Below are positions 63,912 through 64,000 of a stretch of 64,000 nt of DNA, one piece after another. Numbering within the stretch: position 1 is the first letter of the stretch; each line of letters opens with the position of its first letter. The stretch comes from Xenopus tropicalis. Taxonomy: Eukaryota; Chordata; Amphibia; Anura; Pipidae. The notes under the pieces are model-generated. The model was given only the letters and a program-made list of their open reading frames with translations. It was not told the DNA's origin and searched no databases. The stretch is taken from positions 75,823,404 through 75,887,403 of the forward strand of contig NC_030678.2 in assembly GCF_000004195.4 (NCBI RefSeq), given 5' to 3'. The position numbers were made by a program, and so were the translations under genes.

Positions 63912-64000
63912 GAGAGTATGCAATGGTGTGTTCATGATGAAGAAAGACCTTGGTAAATTCAGTTCATTATTGTGCATCATGGACAAATATAACTAAGCTT

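Overview
The window is vertebrate nuclear DNA, AT-rich and almost entirely non-coding, and most likely from a clawed frog (Xenopus). It is dense in short TTAA-bounded inverted-repeat elements, a TA-flanked repeat family of 332 bp, small hAT elements with 8-bp target duplications, tRNA-headed SINEs and L1-type LINE debris. I recognise several of these families from memory as typical Xenopus repeats. I cannot separate X. tropicalis from X. laevis by eye.

One gene can be supported: the 3' part of acetyl-CoA carboxylase 1 (acaca), on the minus strand. Ten coding exons run from 63223-63343 down to the stop codon at 11955-11957. Every junction is GT-AG, all phases join, and the total is 1332 nt (443 residues plus stop). 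They encode the C-terminal half of the carboxyltransferase domain and the C-terminus of the enzyme. The residues fit ACC1 rather than ACC2. Most of these exons are too short or lack a start codon, so they are invisible to plain ORF calling. The gene continues upstream beyond position 64000.

Layout from low to high coordinates: 1-11.5 kb is downstream intergenic DNA with elements and one candidate conserved block (2.1-2.7 kb); 11.56-11.95 kb is the probable 3' UTR; 11.95-15.5 kb holds the last two coding exons; 15.5-31.9 kb is a 16.4-kb intron with a 53-bp-unit minisatellite, nested SINE/DNA elements and hairpins; 31.9-32.7 kb holds two exons; 32.7-39.7 kb is an intron with a long (TA)n(CA)n tract and possible regulatory blocks; 39.7-40.4 kb holds two exons; 40.4-48.3 kb is an intron; 48.3-50.7 kb holds two exons; 50.7-57.7 kb is an intron with a broken L1, a TTAA element nested in it and a large inverted duplication; 57.66 kb and 63.2 kb hold single exons.

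No second protein gene, functional RNA gene, CRISPR array or bacterial feature was seen. The other open reading frames fall in introns, repeats or antisense to exons. I saw no new multi-gene system. The points of interest are structural: nested transposons that give relative ages, the inverted duplication carrying an L1 3' end plus its flank, the higher-order pattern in the minisatellite, and candidate regulatory blocks.
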